A stretch of DNA of 64,000 bases from positions 506,214 through 570,213 of the forward strand of contig CAMXCT020002668.1 of NCBI GenBank assembly GCA_947184155.2, read 5' to 3'. Each line of letters starts with the position of its first letter. Position 1 is the first letter of the stretch. A program made the translations under genes and the position numbers. A model generated the notes under the pieces. It worked only from the letters and a program-made list of their open reading frames with translations, searched no databases and was not told where the DNA came from. This DNA is from Cladocopium goreaui (lineage: Eukaryota; Sar; Dinophyceae; Suessiales; Symbiodiniaceae). Shown here one piece after another: positions 52,537 through 63,208 of the stretch.

Positions 52537-52950
52537 GTTATTGAAGTTATACCGTAACCTAACTTGGCTAACGAGCTAGGGTATCACCCAAACATCAACC
52601 ATTGTTGATTGGTAGTATCCCATGAAAAAAAATACATGCTATTCCATCAAATCCCATCGATCATTATATTCCCACATTATATCCATTGTCATTATATTCC
52701 AATTATATATTCCACCTACATGTACCAATTATATTCTCACTCTATTCCAAGTATTGAAACTAAGTCTTGGAATTCACCATCAAATAGTTGGTGTTATCTC
52801 CCATCACATATTCCATTTTCTTCCAATAAATCCTATCGAAACCACCATTTGGGGGGTTCCTGAAATGGGGTACCCCATTTATCATCAACCTTTATAGATG
52901 GATTTTCCATTCTAAATCAACCAACTTGGGGATCTCCCAATGGAAATCCC

Positions 52951-53045
52951 CATTTTCAGCGCACTCCCCGCGCTCCCAACAGCTCCCCGCCGCGGCACGA
53001 AACGCGCCAAACCCACGCCCGACGCCCGACTCTTGGACAGCGACG
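52951..53045 (-). CDS. Possible exon, GC-rich
   Basis: The minus strand after CTGTCCAAG is open in two frames (SRASGVGLARFVPRRGAVGS; VGRGFGAFRAAAGSCWERGE). A clear GC island, but the frame is undecided. Confidence 0.3.
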
Positions 53046-53125
53046 AAGGATGGATGAAACCGACCGGGTTCTTCACCAAAAATGGGTGATCCCGACTTTC
53101 AAATGGGATCCTAAATGGGATCATC

Positions 53126-53229
53126 TACCCTCTGGTAAACTAACATAACTATGGAAAATCACAATTTTTAATGGGAAAACTCACTATAAATGGCCACTTT
53201 CAATAGCTACGTTAAATTACCAGAGGGTA
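53126..53229. mobile_element. TACCCTCTGG-family MITE
   Basis: TACCCTCTGGTAAACTAACA left, TACGTTAAATTACCAGAGGGTA right. Confidence 0.93.
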
Positions 53230-53991
53230 TGACAATATTTGAAATGGGATAAATGTCCCTAATCTTACTATGACATTGTAGTAAAACATGGTCATAAAAG
53301 GGAATTGTTGGCATGATTTCACGAAGATATCTCGGATTTACCCAACAACAAATAAGTTCATGGAACAGGATGTTTACCAGCCAGAATCTGGACAAAAATG
53401 ACATAGACACCATTGTTAATATATGTTCATATATGTTAATATAGGTGAGTATATCTTCATGACATGTCCAGAGTGACTAGATTGGATGGGACAAATGGGA
53501 CAAAAGACCATGGTACGATATAAATTGGAAATGTGGAAACCCATGGACCTGGCTACCTCCCTCCGGAGTGCCTGACCCCCACCCAAGTAGCGATACCTCG
53601 TGGCACACCGGGAGGGCCGGTTTGGTGTACAATGGATTGACAATTCACCATCATTTACCGAGTGACTTAGTGGTTGTTCAATGGGAGGCTACCCCTCAAT
53701 TCAGTGGGAAAAGAAGATTTATGACTTTCCTCTCCCAAATAAGTAAGGCCACAAACATTTGTCCAGGATTGGCGGTCTTGCGACAATTGACAAATCAATA
53801 CAAATCATATGATTACTGTATTCCTATCGGAATAATCTCCAGGATTTACCTCATGTTGACAGATTCAATTCCAAAATTGAATACCTCCTGTGTCCCCAAC
53901 TGTCCCAACTTTGCTTAGTGGATCTCCCATGGCATTTATGTTGTTACGTATTGAATAGAGATCTTCCACGGCCAAACATCACAAAAAGCAC

Positions 53992-54038
53992 CTGGCAGGT
54001 GTCACGGACGGTGCCGGCAACTTATTGAAGCAGGCATC
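53992..54038 (-). CDS. Short exon
   Basis: Acceptor AGCCGAG|GATGCC and donor CTGCCAG|GTGCTT. Reads DACFNKLPAPSVTPA. Confidence 0.45.
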
Positions 54039-54149
54039 CTCGGCTGGCACGGTCAGAAACAGCCAAAAAACGGCGAAACGTGTCGAAACGTGCATCAGTC
54101 CAAATCTTGGGTATTCTATTGCTGTGTTGGTTGGGTAGACAGTATACAT

Positions 54150-54240
54150 ATGTGTATAGATATCTATATATATATATATATGTATATTAAAATATATACT
54201 GTATATCTTTATATATTTATTCGTTTACTTATCTATTTAT
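54150..54240. repeat. TA / TTTA microsatellite
   Basis: (TA)n followed by TTTATTCGTTTACTTATC-like runs. Confidence 0.8.
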
Positions 54241-54351
54241 GTATTTATTGATGCGCTGCATATTACATACATGTAACTATACACTACAATCTATATCAGC
54301 TATCTCCCATTTCTTGTGGCGTAGCCATCACAAGCTACGCAGCCAAGCTCC

Positions 54352-54414
54352 GAGTCTCTTGTGGCCCCCCACCGCAATGTCTCTGATATCCGCAAACAGC
54401 TCGCTGCCGTAGCA
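54352..54414 (-). CDS. Short exon
   Basis: Acceptor CGCGCCAG|TGCTAC. Reads CYGSELFADIRDIAVGGHKR, possibly continuing LGAW. A GT donor is available inside (ATTGCG|GTGGGG), so the 3' border is uncertain. Confidence 0.5.
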
Positions 54415-54537
54415 CTGGCGCGGTGCTCGGGTGCTCGGCGATTCTGTTGGATCGTGGGATACCCAAAAGTAAGAACCAGTGCCGACGATGCTTCAAAAAC
54501 CCAAAAAAAGGGGAAGGAAGGGGTATAGAAATCTATC

Positions 54538-54605
54538 TTTAATCTATACATATCTATACATATCTATTCATATCTATTCATATCTATTCATATCTATCTA
54601 TACCT
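54538..54605. repeat. Tandem TATCTAT(A/T)CA repeat
   Basis: Six or seven 10-11 bp units. Confidence 0.85.
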
Positions 54606-54651
54606 AGATTCACATCGTGCATGATGCAACCCCTGTTGAAAGTTGTTTTGC

Positions 54652-54820
54652 AGGTTCGAAAGCCCGAAGAAACAAGCTCTGCTCTCGGGGTCATGCCGTT
54701 GAATACGACCTTGTCTTGAAACAGTTTAAGAATGATGGAGGATCCAGATCAAAGCTCGCAGAGAAGCTGTCGAGCTGCAAGGCCCATCGCCCATCCCGAC
54801 CTGAACACCTGGATCCTTGA
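54652..54820 (+). CDS. Possible plus-strand exon
   Basis: After TTGTTTTGCAG the plus strand reads AVEYDLVLKQFKNDGGSRSK and LAEKLSSCKAHRPSRP to a stop. It would be one of very few plus-strand exons; the opposite strand is also open, so confidence is low. Confidence 0.25.
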
Positions 54821-54909
54821 AGTTGTTGCACCTTGGTGTAGCAAAGATCAACAAGATTCCATAATACCTCCACAGCTTCATCCTATCCAGTAAAAACTGA
54901 CAGCTGGGG

Positions 54910-55657
54910 AGTTTTTTTTTGGGGCCAAAAATTAAGACACGCCACAGAACCGGACGCAGGAGACGAGCCCCAATGGCCCAATGGCACTACACATCCAAAT
55001 ATTTAAGTTGTAAAAATACCCAGTTCAACATATCAGTGATGAATGATCACACCATTTCCCTGAAAATCATCTGGGAACCTATATAAATCTGTATCATCTT
55101 TGGAGTGAAGGGGATCACCCACCATGTTTGGGTGAAAACCGGGGGTTATACTTTGAGTCGGTAGATGCAACGCATCAGCGCTGTATGTCTATCTTACCAG
55201 TTGCGATTTATCGAACAAACCCCAGGGTTTTTCACAGAATCGGTCAAAACGTGAAAAATCTTCCTGCGCTCAGCTCAAACACAAAGACACCTAAACTTTA
55301 AACGGCCCCAAAAAAAAGGAGCGCGGGCGATAGCATTTGTTTACAAACGTGGAACCATTTCGAAGCCCAAGTGCGTTCACAGGGGACCCTTCCATCCGTG
55401 TTTCTCAAAAAGGGAGAACCCCCTGGCCCCTACTGCGTTTCCCGATCTTTATCGGTCTCTGCATCAATGCATCAAATGGCCCCGTACCCCTCCCACGTCA
55501 CCCTTAGTCGTTGCCATGGCTAAGGCGGGAACTGTTGCAGCTTGTGTGCAAACATCACTGAGGGCCTCCGCTCTTCATCCCGACAAAATTGAAATTTGTC
55601 TTTGGGGGTGATCATCCCAGTTCGAAATATGTTGAAATGTCAAAGCACCAAGCCTAA
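54910..55657. other. Stretch without a supported gene
   Basis: Mixed composition with no clean open frames or repeats recognised. Confidence 0.4.
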
Positions 55658-55765
55658 TTGGTGGTTGAGCCTACCCCTCTGAAAAATATGACAACTCGTC
55701 AGTTGGGATTATTATTCCCAACTGAATGGAAAGTCGTAAAATTCATGTTCCAAACCACCAACCAG
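55658..55765. mobile_element. CTGGTTGGTGG-family MITE
   Basis: Left ATTGGTGGTTGAGCCTACCC, interior CCCAACTGAATGGAAA, right TTCCAAACCACCAACCAG. Confidence 0.85.
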
Positions 55766-56980
55766 AACCAGTTCAGGCTTCTTGGCAATGTTTATTGTCA
55801 CAAGCATTCCTTCTCATCGCGTGAAAAATCAGGGTGAACCTGAGACCAGTCATGACATCAATGTCATCATTGACTGAAAATGGACTAGGGACCCTGCAGG
55901 TAGATCCTGACCGGTGAATCTCGCCGGATCACTAAAACACGCAGCTACGGCAGAAACTGACCAGTGGCTTCCCACCCGAGAACCATTGGATCGTTGCTGG
56001 TGAACCTAATGCAGGTATGAGTTCAGCAAAAAAATCTGGTGATATCTAACTTCATGTGGTACAACTGGTTGTTACAACTGCTAGATTCTAATTTTTTGAA
56101 GGTTTATCGAAGCCCCAACTGGTGGTGTTAGATAATTGGGTGTGACTTCTGGGTCAACGGTCCACCATTGTCCACCACTGTCCACCACATCAGGTCCCGA
56201 ACACGTAGTGTCGACCCCATCTGTTCCAATACTCTTCCTTTTCCACTGCCTGGCCATCATTTTATCTGGAAAACTGCTTTTCGATTGATGATTACCGGTG
56301 ATTTCCGGTGATGACCGGTATATAATGAGATGATCTGAGATGGCGATACTCATGGGATGGCTACCTCGTTGTTCTTCAGTTGTCCCGAGGCGAAAGCAGA
56401 GATAAATCTACAAATTTGTCATGGTGGAACTTCCATTGCCCCAAATTGCCCCAAATTGCCCCAAATTACCAGAGCCATAATTTCCAACATTCACATATCC
56501 GACATATCCTGTTAAAAACGAACTTCAAGGGATTGGAAGAAAGTCAACGATTGACGGTTGCACCTCGAGGCACTGCCCCAGAATGTCTTCAAGCAGGGCC
56601 TTCACCTAAGCAGCGGCTGAATGCGAGGGACCTCGAATTGGGATGTTGGGATGCTCAAGGACTGTACTTAAAATCCAGAAAGATAGCAGTTGGGGATCAA
56701 GACATCTGCAATTCCAAACACCAAAAAAAAACTAAATTCCGCTTAAATGTTTTTTGTGGACAAACACAAACATATTCTCAAGATCTCTACTAGTTATATA
56801 CATGTGAAGCGTGGGTCAAGATGGTCATCCCGCTTCCAGTCGATGCAAGCACCAACTTATGCTGGGCGCTACCCACTGTTTCCAACATGCGGAATACCCA
56901 AACTTTGCCGAAGATAGATCATGAGATCCAAAATATCACACAACAAACAAATACGCTTGGAATTTCATGGAATTTCTCTT
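55766..56980. other. Stretch without a supported gene
   Basis: A 137-codon plus frame (56,380-56,793) has a tandem CCCCAAATTG repeat at its start and no splice or motif support. The opposing frames are short. Confidence 0.35.
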
Positions 56981-57121
56981 TACCATCTGGTTATGACTAA
57001 CAGTTCGCCATGGAAAGATTCACCATGCGATGAAGTTCAGTAAACCATCTATTTCGATAAATGGGCCATCTATACCAAACCATGGCGAGCCCTGTTAGTC
57101 ATGTCATCACCAGCTTGGGTA
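56981..57121. mobile_element. TACCCTCTGG-family MITE, diverged
   Basis: TACCATCTGGTTATGACTAA left, TCATCACCAGCTTGGGTA right. Confidence 0.85.
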
Positions 57122-57300
57122 AATCCCTCTAAAGATCACCATTAGTCACCACCATAAAATCAAGAAGATGGTCATCCATTAAACCCATTTAAAGCAATAA
57201 AAAGCCATAAATGGGTTGTATGGTCATCAACCACCATGGCTTTAAACCATCAATTTTCCATGGCTTTTGACGGCTTGGGCTCCAGTGTTCCACCGTTAAT

Positions 57301-57348
57301 TTAGGGCTCGGTCACCCTGTCCTCTTCCGCGCTGGAGGAGTCCGAGAC
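57301..57348 (-). CDS. Probable 3'-terminal micro-exon
   Basis: Acceptor CTACCGCCGAG|GTC, reading VSDSSSAEEDRVTEP to TAA. Acidic Ser-rich C-terminus. A GT donor (GACAGG|GTGACC) two codons before the end is an alternative. Confidence 0.45.
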   Translation of the reverse strand, partial: VSDSSSAEEDRVTEP

Positions 57349-57360
57349 CTCGGCGGTAGA

Positions 57361-57470
57361 ATAGCCGTGGTTTTTCGATGGCCCATTTATCGAAATAGAT
57401 GGTTTACCTATTACAGTAATAGCATGGTGAATCTTTCCCATGGCGAACTGTTAGTCATAACCAGATGGTA
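57361..57470. mobile_element. TACCCTCTGG-family MITE, right part
   Basis: TCGAAATAGATGGTTTACCT ... CTGTTAGTCATAACCAGATGGTA. The left end is missing, next to the exon at 57,301. Confidence 0.85.
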
Positions 57471-57732
57471 ATAATAACAATAATAAAATGGTGCTGAATT
57501 GCATGGTATATCCATGATTCGATTCATGAAACACTCCTAGATTCGATCATCAAACTAGACTTCATGTGTGGTGAAAAAGTGTGTTTTTTCTTCCAAGATT
57601 CCAAGAAATGATCATTGAAAACACAATTTTTTTGGGGCACTACTTCGAAACAGCTGGAAAATAGATGAAAGTAATCTATGAAAAACATCATCAAAACTGA
57701 TTGGTGCTTTTCTTTTCTGAAAGTCCACAAGT

Positions 57733-57828
57733 TACCCTCTGGTAAACATACCAAAAGCTATTGAAAATGGTGATTTAGAGTGAGTTTTCCCATTAAAAAT
57801 TGTGATTTTCCCATTAAAAATGGTGATT
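57733..57828. mobile_element. TACCCTCTGG-family MITE, left part
   Basis: TACCCTCTGGTAAACATACC left end and a duplicated ATTAAAAATNGTGATTT interior. The right end is missing; the exon at 57,884 follows. Confidence 0.85.
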
Positions 57829-57883
57829 TGTGCTGCAGCAGGATCCAACACCGGTCCGCACCGGTCCAGTTGAGGTCCGGCAC

Positions 57884-57931
57884 CTGTTGGGCCACAGCTG
57901 TAAGCATCAGCTTGCCATTGGCAATGTTCTC
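57884..57931 (-). CDS. Exon, possibly longer 5'
   Basis: Reads ENIANGKLMLTAVAQQ with donor CAACAG|GTGCCG. The frame is open upstream (WIHTVHTDK) to about 57,960 and downstream (VPDLNWTGADRCW) to about 57,845. Clearly protein-like; borders approximate. Confidence 0.5.
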
Positions 57932-58470
57932 CTTGTCGGTGTGGACGGTGTGGATCCAAGTCGTTGTGAAGTTTTTGGAACTTGATCATGAATCAATATC
58001 CACTATCTCCATATAAGATCATATAATAATATTTAATATATAATAATATATATATCAATATACATATCAATATAAATCATCCACAATCAATATTGAATAT
58101 GGAAATATGAATCATGAATCATGACAGTATATCAATATCCATATCCATATTTCAATTTATTTCATATGTCCAGAAAGCCATCTTCATCGGGTCAAAAAAT
58201 GAAGTATCCTCACATCCTCCCATCGCATCTCCATTTGTCCAGGTACATAGCAGCCATTGAGCCATTGGATGTTACTTTTCTTTCTCTTCTGGGGATGCTA
58301 TAGTGAATCTAACCCTCTTAAAAGAAAAAGCTATAGAGGTCAAGAATCGAAGCACAAGAAAGTGATCATCGAAATTCTACAACGCACTTTGGAAACGCGG
58401 CTTTCTTTTCCAAAGTATGACAGTTTCACCACCCAAATATGGCTTTCCTGACCATTTTCCTCTAATTCTA

Positions 58471-58647
58471 GTCTTCAGAATTGAGAAAACGCTGGTCAAA
58501 CCTATTGCTGCAATATTTGTGGTCCAGGAAAGTCTCCATATCTACGATCTAAAAATTCCTTGCGAAACGTTTCCTGACGAGACATTGCAACCATCTGGGA
58601 GTCCGGTGCACATAGAACTCCTGTACCTGGAGCCGGTCAGTCGGTAA
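58471..58647 (+). CDS. Possible plus-strand coding segment
   Basis: The plus frame reads TLVKPIAAIFVVQESLHIYD then IPCETFPDETLQPSGSPVHI and stops at 58,647. Amino-acid composition is protein-like, and it would converge with the kinase-like gene. No splice signals confirmed. Confidence 0.25.
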   Translation, partial: VFRIEKTLVKPIAAIFVVQESLHIYDLKIPCETFPDETLQPSGSPVHIELLYLEPVSR

Positions 58648-58747
58648 CATCTGCACTGATCAGAGGCATTCATTGCACACCTGTGGCGGCAAGAGAACCT
58701 GCAGTTTCTCTCCACACTGCGTGACTGCATCAACTTAGCCTAGATGG

Positions 58748-59995
58748 TCAAAATCTGTAAGTCAAAGTCTGACATCTTGACAGACTTGCAAGCTTACATG
58801 ACTTGCATCTTACTGCAAATCGCGGGTTCCATGTGAAAAAACGGATGCTAAATCGCAATGCTTCAGGACTTGGGCGATCAAGACGATGCCATGTCAGCAT
58901 CGTGGAAGCTAAATCACATCCGAGCTTGTTGAATGCCAAATCTGCAACTCGAAAGTCGCCATCTCCCTGCAGAGCTGCAACGGGGCTCATTTGGGCCAAG
59001 CGACGCTTTAGCGTCTCACGAACTCTGATGATCTCTTCTTGCTCACGCTTCACACTCTCTTCCCACTGAGTGTACTGGAATAGATGATATTTGATGTCCA
59101 GTAGAAGTTCCACAAATACAACTCCAGCATTGTAAACATCTCGGTTACGCCCAAACCTTGTTGGTCCATAAGGGCCCCACCCATGCTGTGCAACAAACAC
59201 CTCGGGTGCTGCGTAACAAAGATTTCCTGTGTACTCCAGTGTCTCTCCCTCTTTTTCTCTATGGCCAATTCGCTCATGACGCCTGACTGCCGACTCAAAA
59301 TCAATGATTGTCAATCTGCCGGCGGAATCAAAAATGGCATTGGGTTTTTTTCCTCCTTTGATATTACAATGCACAATGTCTTTGTGCCAAAGTGCGTTCA
59401 AACCATTCAGGAGCTGCTGCATATAGCTCACTATGCCAGCCTTGTGTCTGGGATAAATGTTGACGCCCAGATCTGGAAAAACAAAGGTGAGGTTTCCATA
59501 AGGGTCTTGGAAATGACCCTCAAGCTGCACCACATTGGGAAGACCTTTCAAGTCCTGGTAGTACATGTTCATTTCATACAACTGTTGCTCCAAAAGAGAG
59601 TCATGCCAAGACATTCTGCTGCGCAGATATTTCTTTAAAATCATGGAGCGGCCCTTGTGAATGCAGCGCTCTACCAAAACAATTGGTTCTTTGTGCACCT
59701 CCTCCTGAACATGGATCTCCTGGAAGTCAAAAGCTGATGGAGATTCTGGAACTGGTATGAATGAAAAACTCACTGACACTGTGCTCGAAATTCCCTTCCT
59801 TAGCAGGTGCCTCTTTACACTCTGGGCTTTTTCTTCAGCCGAGACATGCGCATGCACCTTGATCTTTTCCTTGATCTCTTGGTAAGGCTCGGCGCGCTGC
59901 AGTTTTCTGATTTCTCCGATTTGATTTCGTCCATACTTCACATAGCCATCGCGGCAGCCGGCAGGATACACATTGATGGTGCAGGCAGCCTGCAT
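58748..59995 (-). CDS. Protein kinase-like protein with altered catalytic loop
   Basis: An uninterrupted 415-codon frame, unusually long for this region. ATG at 59,995 (MQAACTINVYPAGCRDGYVK). Residues 1-100 are a unique N-terminal region. Kinase features: the candidate VAIK lysine in MILKKY (121-122), a C-helix acidic patch near 130-142, HCN at 209-211 where HRD is expected (the catalytic Asp is replaced by Asn), an unusual KGGKKPN insertion, DFE at 232-234 (metal-binding Asp kept, Gly replaced by Glu), AAPE at 262-265, and RDVYNAGVVF for the F-helix. It is likely a pseudokinase or an atypical kinase. The lack of introns beside micro-exon genes suggests a retrocopy, but no spliced-leader relic was seen upstream. 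Confidence 0.7.
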   Translation of the reverse strand: MQAACTINVYPAGCRDGYVKYGRNQIGEIRKLQRAEPYQEIKEKIKVHAHVSAEEKAQSVKRHLLRKGISSTVSVSFSFIPVPESPSAFDFQEIHVQEEVHKEPIVLVERCIHKGRSMILKKYLRSRMSWHDSLLEQQLYEMNMYYQDLKGLPNVVQLEGHFQDPYGNLTFVFPDLGVNIYPRHKAGIVSYMQQLLNGLNALWHKDIVHCNIKGGKKPNAIFDSAGRLTIIDFESAVRRHERIGHREKEGETLEYTGNLCYAAPEVFVAQHGWGPYGPTRFGRNRDVYNAGVVFVELLLDIKYHLFQYTQWEESVKREQEEIIRVRETLKRRLAQMSPVAALQGDGDFRVADLAFNKLGCDLASTMLTWHRLDRPSPEALRFSIRFFTWNPRFAVRCKSCKLASLSRCQTLTYRF

Positions 59996-60254
59996 GACAT
60001 GAAGGCCTCACGGAGAGCTGGGGCCTGGATCTACAGCAATGGGACAGGGAGTCGCGCTGCCTGTCGCCCACAGTGTTTGACAATGTCTGGTAGGTGGCTC
60101 AAACAGCTGCAGCAAAAAAAGGAAAATAACGCCAGGATGAATCGCAACACTTCGTGGTATTCTTTAATGAAGTGTGTGTGTGTGTGCGCCACAAGACCTT
60201 GCAAAGATTGCATTTGAAGCAAGGAAGAGACATCATGAATCAGAATCATCAAGG

Positions 60255-60413
60255 CTAATCTGGATGGTCAACTAAAGAAAGTCTCTTCTTCTTCACTTGT
60301 CCCAGTGTCTCAAAGGCTGCCCTCATCTCATCACACGGCATTGTCATGAGAATCGGCAGTGCTGGGTGGGCGCACTTTAGGTGGAAGAAGTTCTTCTCCA
60401 ACCATTCATTGTT
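60255..60413 (-). CDS. Probable C-terminal coding segment
   Basis: The minus strand reads NNEWLEKNFFHLKCAHPALP, then ILMTMPCDEMRAAFETLGQV and KKKRLSLVDHPD to TAG. Acceptor not obvious; an overlapping frame runs from 60,622. It belongs to a gene upstream (right) of the kinase-like ORF. Family unknown. Confidence 0.45.
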   Translation of the reverse strand, partial: NNEWLEKNFFHLKCAHPALPILMTMPCDEMRAAFETLGQVKKKRLSLVDHPD

Positions 60414-61081
60414 GAAAAAAAATGTTTGAGAAAAAGAAAAAACTGCTTTTTGGAAATAGTTTCTGAAACTTGCTGGTAGAAAAATGCCACCAACCCCCTC
60501 ACGGAAGCGATCGGAGAACCTCGCTCCGGAGGCAGGAAGTGTGTTGGGCCGAGGGGTTCAGTTGAGACATACCTTTTTCGCCCAGCATGTGCAGATGGTT
60601 TACCTGGGTATCTCTTGGACAACGTGACAATGGTGTTGAAATCGTGGGGTATTTTGTGATGTTGAACTTACGTGACTTATGTTGTTTCTATGAGCAAACA
60701 TCTTGTTGGCTTCATAGGAGGGGTCATGAATGGCACATGGTTGGTGAACCAAGTCCAACCAGAGAATGTTCAGAAGCTGACCCTGAGAATCCCCTGAGAA
60801 ATCCACCCAGTTGCTTACCATTGTGGTTTTTGGAAGCCAAGATTGTGGGGGTTCCCCAACTTTAAGAGCCACCCATGCAAAAAGGGCCACCCGAGCCATG
60901 TTTGTTGGTTTGTTTTACCCTCAGCAAACTATAGATATGTAAACCATAAATCCATTCTAGTTAAGCTACTTACCTCAACCAACCTGCCTATCGTTTGGGG
61001 TGGGCTTTACTATATCCCTTGTTGTTTCCCGTGTACGTCCCCCGTTATTTTGCATCAATCCCCATTTAACAACCACCATAT

Positions 61082-61170
61082 GTGTATATGTATATTTATT
61101 TATTTATATATATTTTTTATTATTTATTTATTTGTATATATATATATATACACAAACATATTGTATCACA
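61082..61170. repeat. TA/TTTA microsatellite
   Basis: (TTTA)n and (TA)n runs. A (ATAGAT)n run lies at 61,337-61,392. Confidence 0.88.
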
Positions 61171-61230
61171 TCTTCACCATGTCATCCCCATTATAAATGG
61201 CTTTGTCTTTAAAATTGCGGCGAAAAAAAC

Positions 61231-61270
61231 CGTCCTCCACGCTCGGCACGATTCGGGCCAGAGCATCCAC
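61231..61270 (-). CDS. Micro-exon (40 bp)
   Basis: Acceptor ATTTTGGAG|GTGGAT and donor GAGGACG|GTTTTT. Reads VDALARIVPSVED. Confidence 0.45.
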
Positions 61271-61738
61271 CTCCAAAATGCAGATCCAAACGGAAGAGGT
61301 GAGCGCACCAAAAGATTCTGATTTCACTGGCAAAATATAGATATAGATATAGACATAGATATAGATATAGATATAGATTTATATATATATGGTTTAATCA
61401 GTGAATAATTGGCATTCAAGCAGGAATTTGGGGCAAATGTTGAGATTTCGAGAAAAAAGGGGATGTCAGTTCCCAAATAAGTGGAAAAATCAAACCACCC
61501 ACCATTGTGATGTTTCACGAAGTGAGAAAAATCCCCATGTCTACTACAGTGAATTATCCCCATTTCTATGATAGTTCTATGCCCATCATTGTTGCTCAAC
61601 AACTCCCAATTTTGGCAAAGCTTCTCACAAAAAAAAAAACTTTTAATATCACATTCAAATAAAAAAATGGCTTGATTATTATGTCGGATGTTTTTCATAA
61701 ATTTGGTTAGTTATATTATTATTGTGTGTATATATATA

Positions 61739-61843
61739 TACCCTCTGGCTATTTAACATAGCCATGGAAAATGGCCCATCTATAGTTGATTTACCTATTA
61801 AAAATGGTGATTTTCCATGGCTATGTTAAATAACCAGAGGGTA
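61739..61843. mobile_element. TACCCTCTGG-family MITE
   Basis: TACCCTCTGGCTATTTAACA left, TGTTAAATAACCAGAGGGTA right; near-perfect palindrome inserted at the end of a (TA)n run. Confidence 0.94.
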
Positions 61844-62124
61844 TATCCCAAAGAATGATATAAAATGTGGATCTGCGCCATGAAATGCGTGAAAATTTCT
61901 TGGTACCAGCTCATTTGCACCACCCCACCACCAACTTCCGAGCTGCAAAGTTGGAGCGGTTCATTTGCACGTCCAACTCTTTTACCTCTGGGCACCAAAA
62001 AAGGTGGTAGAAATCGGGCCTGGTAGATTTGAAAAAGATCTCTCTTGGGAAAAAAGGACCAAAATTGTTGCAAATCTCAATTTCAATCCTATTCCCCGAA
62101 GATTCTTCGAGTTGTTACTCTAGA

Positions 62125-62241
62125 TACACTCTGGCTATTTAACATAGCCATGGAAAATAAGCCATTTATAGATGAATTATGATGATTTACCTATTAAAAA
62201 TCATGATTTTCCATGGCTACGCTAGTCATAACCAGAGGCTA
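62125..62241. mobile_element. TACCCTCTGG-family MITE
   Basis: TACACTCTGGCTATTTAACA left, CTAGTCATAACCAGAGGCTA right. Confidence 0.92.
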
Positions 62242-62322
62242 CTTTTGAGCTGTGAAAATATGCAGCTTGAAGTCATGATATCTCCCAAGAGTTGCAGATC
62301 ACGCTGATGGCTTGGAGATCAG

Positions 62323-62367
62323 CTAAGCCGCCAGGGAGGACACGTCCGAAATTTCGGCCAGGGATGG
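62323..62367 (-). CDS. Probable 3'-terminal micro-exon
   Basis: Acceptor GCATCCCGTAG|CCATCC, phase 0, PSLAEISDVSSLAA to TAG. Resembles in style the terminal exons at 57,301 and 39,049. Confidence 0.4.
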   Translation of the reverse strand, partial: PSLAEISDVSSLAA

Positions 62368-62867
62368 CTACGGGATGCTCAAAATCGGTTTTTTTTCTGT
62401 GCCAAGAATCGGAAAAAGTCATTGGATTCAAATGGTGATTATTTTTAAAGAAAAAAAAACAAACTATTTTTTTTCGGTGGGTTCTCATCCGTCGTTAGGC
62501 ACTCAAGATAGTGCAGGACCATCCCCCAAATCTCGGTGGCGACTTCCTTAGTTTTCCTGGTCTTCTCATGGTTGGTCTCATATCCCAATTTTTTTTGGTG
62601 TCAAGTATCAATGTCCTCCCGGTGCTGGTGAAAGCCTAGTTCCTATCACCACGTCTTCTTGCTTCATTGATTCTCTTCAGCTTTCTTTTCTTTCTTGCTG
62701 AAAATCCCTTTTTTGTATTTTTCAAACACCAGTTGCTTACTGGTGCTTAGCAGGGAATGAGGGAATGATCCAGAATCACTAGTAATAATCATCCCATTCC
62801 CCCATTCCCATCCATTCCCTACAAAGCATCAGTAAGTGATTGTAAATTCGGATTTTCCATGATGAAC

Positions 62868-62926
62868 AATTCCCCCAATATGATGGGAAAGTCAAAAAAA
62901 ACCCATGGTTCCAAACCACCAACCAG
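62868..62926. mobile_element. CCACCAACCAG-family MITE, right part
   Basis: ATTCCCCCAATATGATGGGA then GGTTCCAAACCACCAACCAG; left half not clear. Confidence 0.55.
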
Positions 62927-62971
62927 TTATTTTCTTGCTGAAAATCACCAGTTGCTATGGGCGAAACCACC

Positions 62972-63044
62972 GGTCAGCTGCCATCTCCGTGCCATCTCCA
63001 TGCCTCCGAAGTGGTCGCCGCAGTGACTGAGCAGCTCTTTCCGC
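62972..63044 (-). CDS. Exon
   Basis: Acceptor CCCCTGAAG|G and donor CTGACCG|GTGGTT. Reads RKELLSHCGDHFGGMEMARR then WQLT. GC island; family unknown. Confidence 0.45.
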
Positions 63045-63121
63045 CTTCAGGGGAAAAGCTGGGGGGACAGCCTGAAAGTGGAAGATCCTGCAGAGGTACA
63101 AAGAGATATTCGACATTGATA

Positions 63122-63195
63122 TGTATGTGTATATATATATATGTATATTATATTGGGGTTATATTAAATATTAAATTGGGGTTATATTAAATATT
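63122..63195. repeat. TA run and GGGGTTATATTAAATATT duplication
   Basis: A short (TA)n tract followed by two copies of an 18-22 bp TTGGGGTTATATTAAATAT motif. Confidence 0.8.
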
Positions 63196-63208
63196 GAACA
63201 ATTCAATA

